A DNA stretch of 58,442 bases from Fibrobacter sp. (GTDB taxonomy: Bacteria > Fibrobacterota > Fibrobacteria > Fibrobacterales > Fibrobacteraceae). The DNA lies in contig JAGCPF010000015.1 in NCBI GenBank assembly GCA_017642335.1, positions 1 through 58,442 of the forward strand, written 5' to 3'. Numbering within the stretch: position 1 is the stretch's first letter; the number at the start of each line of letters is the position of its first letter. The position numbers and the translations under genes are program-made. The notes beneath the pieces are model-generated. The model made no database searches and was not told where the DNA came from. It saw only the letters and a list, made by a program, of their open reading frames with translations. This document shows, piece after piece, positions 9,701 to 14,568 of this stretch.

Positions 9701-9863
9701 CTAGGAGCCTCCACGAAACGAGCATCCCGGACTTTCCAGCGTTCGCGACAACGAGCCCTCGGTCTAGGGCCTCCATCTGGCGAGGCAGAGCGAAAGACTG
9801 GAGCGGAATAGCGAAACCAAGCGCCACAACCGCAAGAAAGCCTAGACAAGAATGTTTTGCCAT
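6795..9863 (-). CDS. Rhamnogalacturonan lyase PL11 with Ig-like, CBM35-like and type IX-like tail, 1022 aa
   Basis: The ATG at 9863 has AGGAG 8 nt upstream and opens a signal peptide (FLAVVALGFAIPLQSFA). The catalytic part (about 25-640) has the PL11 opening RQMEALDRGLVVA and NLYRDGTKIA. Calcium-binding propeller motifs follow (AADLDGDGQYELVLEWEPSN, YDYDGDGKAEMIVKTADG), then FGHGDAGHLADIDPDHPGLE and LLVADLFGDWREELILR. PL11 enzymes cut the rhamnose-galacturonate backbone of RG-I by beta-elimination. After it come an Ig-like domain (about 690-780), a Lys/Asp/Thr linker, a CBM35-like module (YIGNGYFDF, PTGGWSMWNTYD) and a type IX-like sorting tail (VEILFYDVSGTVRG, GMYVVKVKLDG). It is the second gene of a tandem PL11 pair, 59 bp after the first. 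Confidence 0.95.
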   Translation of the reverse strand: MAKHSCLGFLAVVALGFAIPLQSFALPRQMEALDRGLVVANAGKSGMLVSWRLLGTEKSDTEFNLYRDGTKIATIGKTDGTNYLDKDGKITSKYTVSAVVDSSEGEKKAVSFVMDSTVSFGGQSFPYKVLKVDAPACPKSKAGDTCTYWASDMSAADLDGDGQYELVLEWEPSNFKDPVMDGFTSPTLIDAYKLDGTKLWRINMGWNIRSGPHYTQFQVYDYDGDGKAEMIVKTADGTIDGKGKVIGDSSKNYLDSAGRIVSGPEYLTVFRGIDGAEITTIEYLPSRDARKFGPADSVGGTTWGDNYGNRCDRFLAATAYLDGIHPSAIIARGYYTAAYVVAYDFDGKDLKQRWFHKSETPGEGLYAQGNHNIFVGDLDGDGFDEIVYGAAALNHDGTVRYSTGFGHGDAGHLADIDPDHPGLEFWGVHEYWYQTPYMDELRDANGKVLWGTLQGGIDNGRGLAADIDSTYRGLEMWSSKGRAIRSAKGNYIDDPIYYTRDTVGVVYDTVKLTDTTLYFTHYLYENEDTLGYPINFRIYFDGDLQDELLDGAIVYKPDVPNQSMPHYFDGTAALGLSGCNGTKNTPLLVADLFGDWREELILRTENDPSKIYIISTPVTTPYRLYTLMHDAVYRTAVAWQNTGYNQPPHTSYYLPDMVKKLMQPSVYTVGDSAFTVYPDAILSKMEGAKEKQTVTLGDSIKAIGYEFLFCTGVKVDGLPSGVSAKVDSAKQTVWISGTPKKTGTFKFTIKTEGSKAANATVKGEIVVKEAPKPDTSKTDSTKTNPDKKDSSKVVVNASSIVDAAIPDEGEGSTGKESKGYIGNGYFDFKNSKSSYGTWLVKSASESATTMSVRYANGDSTSREMKLVVNGKEVGTVEMGPTGGWSMWNTYDIDIKLKKGKNTITLKSMSKTSGADVDAFLFDIAGVEAYSDKKTDALPVVRFDRGFFYTPTTGSLFTSVPGYVEILFYDVSGTVRGAISANVSSGESVLALDRGVLPGGMYVVKVKLDGKMMQRSLFVNSNH

Positions 9864-9922
9864 ATTATCTCCTGACTTTTTGGTTGGTTTCCAAACATCC
9901 TTATCATTATACAAAATCCGAC

Positions 9923-12619
9923 TTAACGTACCTCGTTCCAGAACTTCGATACGGCGGCATTTTTGCCGTCAATCCGGACCTTCACGACAAACATGCCCCT
10001 CGGGAGCATATTGCGGTCCAGTTCAATCGTGTTGGCCCCGGTCTTCACGCTTCCGGAGACGCCCATACGCATCGCACCGGACATGTCATAGAAATAGACC
10101 TCGGCAAATCCAGCACGCGGCGTATACAGCATGCCGGTCCGCGGGTTGAACGAAACCCCACCCCTAGGCGACACCACCGGCATAGGCGTTGTCGCATCAG
10201 GAATTTGCTGGCTCCCGTCGTAAATTTCCACGCCGTCGATTCCAAACGTGAACATATCGAAATTCGGGCCACCGTCGCTTGTGACCGAGGTAAACTTCAG
10301 CGTGTTCACGCCGGCAACCAGCGACACGTCCACCTTCGCCTCGGAATAAGTCGTCCAAGATTCGCTTGTCGAGGGGAAGTTGACCGTCTCGGAAGCTCCC
10401 CCGTTCACGCTCAACGACATGCTGCGGGCATCCTTGCCGCCATTGGTATAGCGGATCGTAAGCGTCGTTTTGGCCGCCGTCGGGGAGAAGATTTCCCAGG
10501 TGCCGTAACTCGAAGCCGAATTGGTAAAGTTGTAGTAGCCGTTCTTGAGGAAGCCCTCGTTACTCTTCTCTGTGACCCCATCGCCTTCCTTCGGGGTCGA
10601 GGCGTCGAGTTCGGACTTCCCGTCGCTCACCACGGGAGTCGAGTCCGTGGGAGTCGGCGTAGGATTAGACGTAGTATCAGGTGCAGGGGCGGGGACCTCG
10701 CCCACCACGTACATGTCCGGCTGCTTGAGCGACTTTACCGCATCCGGCAAGTAGTAGCCCAAGTGAGGCGGCTGGTTGTAGGCCACATTCTGCCAGGCAA
10801 TCGAGACGCGGTAATGCGAATCGTGCATCAGCGTGTAAACGCGATAGGGAGACGTAAACGGAGTCGTGAAGACAATGACCTTCGAAGGGTCGGAAGCGGA
10901 ACGCACGATGAATTCCTCGCGCCAGTCGCCAAAGAGGTCGGCCACGATGCATGGGTTCGCCTTGGTCCAGTTGTTGAGCGAAGCTCCTTCCACATTGTAG
11001 AAACTGAAGAGGCGGTCCAAAGTCTTCTTGCTGGAATTGTACTTTTCGATTTTTCCGCCAGTGGCGCCACCGTTTTCCACTGTCGGGCTACCGGTGCCGT
11101 CCATCAGTTCGTCTTGCAGGTCACCGTCGAAATAGATGCGGAAATTCTGCGAAAGGCCCGTCGTGGTGACGACTTGCCCCTTGACGGAGCGGGCGCCCTT
11201 GCTGGTGCCGGACCACATCTCGAAACCGCGATTCGTGGAATCGATATCGGCCGCCATGCCGCGACCGTTGTCCACGTTCCCGGCCTCGGTCTGGGTCGTT
11301 CCCCAGAGAACCTTGCCGTCCTTGTCACGGTACTCCTCGCTATACTTGTTCTGCTTGTCCTCGTGCACGTCGTAGAGTTCCAGACCCGGATTGTCCGGGT
11401 CCATGTCGGAGAGGTGCATGGCATCGCCGTGACCGAAGCCCGTGCGGTAACGGAGCGTCCCGTCGGAATTGAGCGCCGCAGCTCCAAAGACAATCTCGTC
11501 CTTGCCGTCGCCATCGAGGTCGCCCACGGAAAGGTTGTGGTTGCCTTCGCCAAAAAGCCCTTGACCCGACTTGTCAGACGTATGCTTCCAGCGTTCCTTG
11601 AGGTTCTTGCCGTCAAAATCGTAAGCGACAAGGTAGGCCATCGTGTAATAGCCGCGGTTCATGATGACACTCGGATGCACGCCATCGAGGTAGGCCACTG
11701 CCGCAAGCATGCGTTCGCTGCGGTTGCCGTAGGTATCGCCCCAGGAATTCGTAATATTGCGCTTGGGCCAATAGTCAATCGTGGTCACTTCTTCACCCGT
11801 GCGCCCGTTGAACACCGTCAAGAATTCGTTGCCGCTCATGATGCGGCCGCCAGACGTCCTGTAGTCCTTGCTTGCGTCGCCAATCACCTTGCCCTTGCCG
11901 TCGACAGTGCCGTCGGAAGTCTTCATCACGATTTCGGCGATTCCGTCGCCATTGAGGTCGTAGACCATGAACTGCGTGTAGTGCGCACCGGCACGGATGT
12001 TCTTGCCGAGGTCGATTCTCCAAAGACGGGTGCCGTCCAACTTCATGCCGTCGACAAAGACCGAGCCCGTATAGCCGTCCTTCGAGTTGTCCTGCGCGTT
12101 GCTCGGATCCCACTTGAGGACCAGATCTAGCTGGCCGTCGCCATCGAGGTCACCCACGCTCATGTCGTTCGGGGTGTAAGTGCAGGTGGAGCCGTCCGGC
12201 ATCTTTTGCGACGCCGGGACGTCGAGTTTGAGTACCTTGTAAGGGAAATTGACGCTGCCTTCCTTTTTCGCATCGGTAAAGACAATTTCGGCAGCAGACT
12301 TTTCGCCTTCCTTGCCGCCCGACACGGCAGAAACCGCGTACTTGGACGTAGCTTTCCCATCCTTGTCCAGGTAGTTGGTCCCTGCCGTCTTGCCGATGGA
12401 GGCAATCTTGGTTCCGTCGCGGTAAAGGTTGAACTCGACATCAGGAGCATCTGTGCCCAATAAACGCCAACTGACAAGCACGCCGGAACCCACATTCGCT
12501 ACAGTAAGACCGCGAGTCAGGTTTTCCATCTGACGCTTTTCGGCAAACGACGGCACGGAAAGGGCGAGCGCCAAAACAGAACACGCCGCCACCGTTCCAA
12601 GACTTTTTTTTCTATTCAT
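9923..12619 (-). CDS. Rhamnogalacturonan lyase PL11 with CBM35-like module and type IX-like tail, 898 aa
   Basis: First gene of the pectin block. The frame is open to 12832, but the ATG at 12619 is chosen because TGGAG lies about 6 nt upstream and MNRKKSLGTVAACSVLALA forms a clean signal peptide; ATG 12634 is a weaker alternative. The PL11 fold runs from EKRQMENLTRGLTVANV to YYLPDAVKSLKQPD, with the motifs GDLDGDGQLDLVLKWDPSN, VYDLNGDGIAEIVMKTSDG, FGHGDAMHLSDMDPDNPGLE and DLFGDWREEFIVR. Unlike its neighbour it has no Ig-like insert. A Pro/Thr linker leads to a CBM35-like module (FLKNGYYNF, TSDGGPNFDMFTFG) and a type IX-like tail (VYFYDMSGAMRMG, GMFVVKVRIDG). The pair probably arose by duplication and then diverged in the linker region. 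Confidence 0.95.
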   Translation of the reverse strand: MNRKKSLGTVAACSVLALALSVPSFAEKRQMENLTRGLTVANVGSGVLVSWRLLGTDAPDVEFNLYRDGTKIASIGKTAGTNYLDKDGKATSKYAVSAVSGGKEGEKSAAEIVFTDAKKEGSVNFPYKVLKLDVPASQKMPDGSTCTYTPNDMSVGDLDGDGQLDLVLKWDPSNAQDNSKDGYTGSVFVDGMKLDGTRLWRIDLGKNIRAGAHYTQFMVYDLNGDGIAEIVMKTSDGTVDGKGKVIGDASKDYRTSGGRIMSGNEFLTVFNGRTGEEVTTIDYWPKRNITNSWGDTYGNRSERMLAAVAYLDGVHPSVIMNRGYYTMAYLVAYDFDGKNLKERWKHTSDKSGQGLFGEGNHNLSVGDLDGDGKDEIVFGAAALNSDGTLRYRTGFGHGDAMHLSDMDPDNPGLELYDVHEDKQNKYSEEYRDKDGKVLWGTTQTEAGNVDNGRGMAADIDSTNRGFEMWSGTSKGARSVKGQVVTTTGLSQNFRIYFDGDLQDELMDGTGSPTVENGGATGGKIEKYNSSKKTLDRLFSFYNVEGASLNNWTKANPCIVADLFGDWREEFIVRSASDPSKVIVFTTPFTSPYRVYTLMHDSHYRVSIAWQNVAYNQPPHLGYYLPDAVKSLKQPDMYVVGEVPAPAPDTTSNPTPTPTDSTPVVSDGKSELDASTPKEGDGVTEKSNEGFLKNGYYNFTNSASSYGTWEIFSPTAAKTTLTIRYTNGGKDARSMSLSVNGGASETVNFPSTSESWTTYSEAKVDVSLVAGVNTLKFTSVTSDGGPNFDMFTFGIDGVEIYDGSQQIPDATTPMPVVSPRGGVSFNPRTGMLYTPRAGFAEVYFYDMSGAMRMGVSGSVKTGANTIELDRNMLPRGMFVVKVRIDGKNAAVSKFWNEVR

Positions 12620-12673
12620 TGCAACTCCAGACATGAAATTTCCCATTGGTCCATACACCTTTCCATGAAAATA

Positions 12674-12693
12674 ACTTTTTTTATAAAAAAAGT
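12674..12693. promoter_or_regulatory. Perfect 20-bp A/T palindrome upstream of the PL11 operon
   Basis: ACTTTTTTTA is followed at once by TAAAAAAAGT, a perfect dyad with no spacer. It lies 55 nt before the first PL11 start codon and about 210 nt before yihY, in the only intergenic gap from which the pectin genes could be transcribed. It could be an operator, or a bidirectional terminator-like hairpin. The sequence shows symmetry only. Confidence 0.4.
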
Positions 12694-12817
12694 CCACACT
12701 TATAATTGTTTTTTTTGTTTCAAAACGGGTTGCGATATAAGCAAGCACGAAGAATAGTCCACACATTTGTGTTTTTCCTCCGCAGCCGGAAGATTTCGGA
12801 ATTTTTACATTATCTGT

Positions 12818-12834
12818 CCAAAAACTGCCCAAAA
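12818..12834 (+). promoter_or_regulatory. Shared 17-nt motif, copy 1 (upstream of PL11 operon)
   Basis: CCAAAAACTGCCCAAAA. Close relatives, each with two differences from this copy, lie upstream of the GGDEF-GH53 operon (27212-27228, same strand) and the GH5 gene (31468-31484, opposite strand). It lies about 200 nt before the first PL11 gene and 68 nt before yihY. It is A-rich, so chance similarity has to be considered. A role as a carbohydrate-gene operator is hypothetical. Confidence 0.35.
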
Positions 12835-12887
12835 GAATGTTTTTTTGCGATATAGCTCACGTGTTCCCGACATTCTTCGACGATTTA

Positions 12888-12896
12888 CTATCTTTG
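12888..12896 (+). promoter_or_regulatory. Putative yihY promoter box CTATCTTTG (possible leaderless start)
   Basis: CTATCTTTG fits the TAnnTTTG pattern and ends 6 nt before the yihY ATG at 12903. No Shine-Dalgarno sequence is present. If this is the -7 box, transcription would start at or very near the start codon. Confidence 0.4.
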
Positions 12897-12902
12897 TGCC
12901 TA

Positions 12903-13868
12903 ATGGCGAAGTGGATAAAAAACTTTTCCTGGGAAAACCTATTTGACGGGATTGCGGCAAGATCACCAGATTTTGTTAAAATCGTTGTGGTCGCCGGAAA
13001 GTCGTTTCTCTACTACCACGGCCTTACCCGCGCAGCGGCGCTGACCTACACGACCATCCTCGCCGTCATCCCGTTGCTCATCCTCCTGACATCGATTACG
13101 CTCGCCGTCGGGTTCGGAAACTTCATCTCGGACTACCTGCCCCACTTGCTGGACATGTTCAGCCTGGACTGGCCCACCGAGCCCATCGTGGCGCTCATCG
13201 AAAATGCGGAACATGTCCCCATCGGCAAACTCGGGATAATCGGCGCAGCGGGCCTTTTTGTCACGTTCATCCTCGCCTTCGGTAGCCTGGAATCGAATTT
13301 CAACGTCGTTTGGGAGAACAAGACCTCCCGAACACTCTGGAAGCAGACCTGCATCTACACTCCTTTCCTCCTCATTTTGGCAAGCTTCATCGGCCTCTAC
13401 GCCGGTTTCGTGAACCACGTGCAAGAAATCCTTTCCACCATCATCATCGACGGTTTCCACTTCTCGCATTCCTTCCTGAACTTGCTCATCAACGCCTTCT
13501 GGTACGTATCCTTCCACATCATCCTGCTGTTTTTCATCTTCATGATGCTCTACGCGCTCCCGTCCCGTCCCGACAAGAAGGGCGTCTACACGAAGCGCAA
13601 GCTTTACTGGACGTCGGTGCTGGCGACTTTCCTCGCCTGGCTTTCCATATTCCTCTACGTGAAGATCCTGATGCTCATCCAGACGGCCATGGTGAACAGA
13701 ATGTCCATCTTTTACGGTTCATTGGCGTTCATTCCCCTGGTTCTCTTCTTGCTTTTTGGCATCTGGGTGATTATTTTATGTGGGAACAGCCTGGTCTGGA
13801 CCATTTGCCACTGGCCCGAGGCAGGTAAAAAAACATGGAACTGGCAAGGAGGCTCGAAAGACCTATGA
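12903..13868 (+). CDS. YihY/BrkB-family inner-membrane protein
   Basis: 321 residues with six clear membrane segments: AALTYTTILAVIPLLILLTS, the stretches around IGAAGLFVTFILAFGS and TPFLLILASFIGLYAG, VSFHIILLFFIFMMLYALP, SVLATFLAWLSIFLYVKIL and FIPLVLFLLFGIWVIILCG. The signature RAAALTYTTILAVIPLL and GSLAFIPLVLFLLFGIWV are typical of YihY/BrkB. The family was once called RNase BN; that assignment was withdrawn and its transport role is not established. The frame opens at 12837, but 12903 is preferred because the protein then starts at the usual family position and a TAnnTTTG box lies 6 nt upstream. Its stop codon overlaps the next ATG (ATGA), so the two are coupled. Confidence 0.9.
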   Translation: MAKWIKNFSWENLFDGIAARSPDFVKIVVVAGKSFLYYHGLTRAAALTYTTILAVIPLLILLTSITLAVGFGNFISDYLPHLLDMFSLDWPTEPIVALIENAEHVPIGKLGIIGAAGLFVTFILAFGSLESNFNVVWENKTSRTLWKQTCIYTPFLLILASFIGLYAGFVNHVQEILSTIIIDGFHFSHSFLNLLINAFWYVSFHIILLFFIFMMLYALPSRPDKKGVYTKRKLYWTSVLATFLAWLSIFLYVKILMLIQTAMVNRMSIFYGSLAFIPLVLFLLFGIWVIILCGNSLVWTICHWPEAGKKTWNWQGGSKDL

Positions 13869-14473
13869 GATTTGCAAAGATTATTTCTGTTGTCGCATTT
13901 ACGCTAGCATTTGCCGTTAGCGCCCAAGCCGAACTTGCCGGCATGACCGACCAGCCCGCGCCCGTCGACAGTTCGAGCAAGAGCCGCTCCTGGTCCGGCC
14001 TCATCGGCATCAGCGGAGGTAACTCCATGATAGCCCGCGACGGAACCATTTTCATGAGCGTACGCATCGGTATACAGTGGAACGACATCATCGCAAACGG
14101 TGCTTGGACGACCTTCCTCATGGACGACGTTCAAAACCCCAACGTCAAAGGACGTGAACTGGTCAACTACAACGCCTTTGGACTCTTTGCCGAATTCTTC
14201 CCGTACCGCAACGGCGCATTCGCCATTTCCGTCCCGCTATCGGTCGGTGGCGGTGTCGTCAACGTTATCGAAAAGGGCGACGAAGCATTCTCTCCCGAAG
14301 ACAAGTTCTTCACGGGTGAACTTTCGCTCCACTTCAACTACCGCATTACCCGCATGCTCGAAGTCTCCATCGGCGGCGGCTACCGCATGTTCGCTGGCAT
14401 TTCCGAGAATAACCTCGACGACATGGACTTCTGCACCCCGTTCGGGGAACTCAGGTTCACGTTTAAGGAATAG
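13865..14473 (+). CDS. Predicted outer-membrane beta-barrel protein, unknown function
   Basis: 202 residues. The ATG at 13865 overlaps the yihY stop by 4 bp and gives a signal peptide ending SAQA. The mature part alternates hydrophobic and polar residues in short strands (GTIFMSVRIGIQW, ALFAEFF-like GLFAEFFPYRNG, AISVPLSVGGGVVNV, GELSLHFNYRITRMLEVSIG) and ends FGELRFTFKE with a terminal aromatic strand, as in small Gram-negative barrels. I recognise no specific family. Coupling to yihY suggests an envelope function. No cysteines follow the signal sequence that would suggest a lipoprotein. Confidence 0.8.
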   Translation: MRFAKIISVVAFTLAFAVSAQAELAGMTDQPAPVDSSSKSRSWSGLIGISGGNSMIARDGTIFMSVRIGIQWNDIIANGAWTTFLMDDVQNPNVKGRELVNYNAFGLFAEFFPYRNGAFAISVPLSVGGGVVNVIEKGDEAFSPEDKFFTGELSLHFNYRITRMLEVSIGGGYRMFAGISENNLDDMDFCTPFGELRFTFKE

Positions 14474-14550
14474 CGCCTACGGCGCGGTGTGGAATGTGAA
14501 GTGTGAGATGTGAAGTTATCCATTTCACATTACACATTCCACACTACACA
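14473..14550. repeat. GCGCC-GGCGC plus TGTGAA-rich inverted repeat
   Basis: A short palindrome GCGCCTACGGCGC (14473-14485) overlaps the stop codon of the outer-membrane gene. It is followed by a TGTGAA-rich arm (14487-14514, GTGTGGAATGTGAAGTGTGAG) and an approximately complementary arm (14523-14550, starting TTCACATTACACATTCCACA). The RNA would fold into a long imperfect hairpin without a U-tract. A shorter relative (GCGCCATAGGCGC then TTGAAGTGTGAGG) is at 37497-37523. It is probably a dispersed intergenic repeat. Confidence 0.6.
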
Positions 14551-14568
14551 TTACCAACTGGGTAACTA

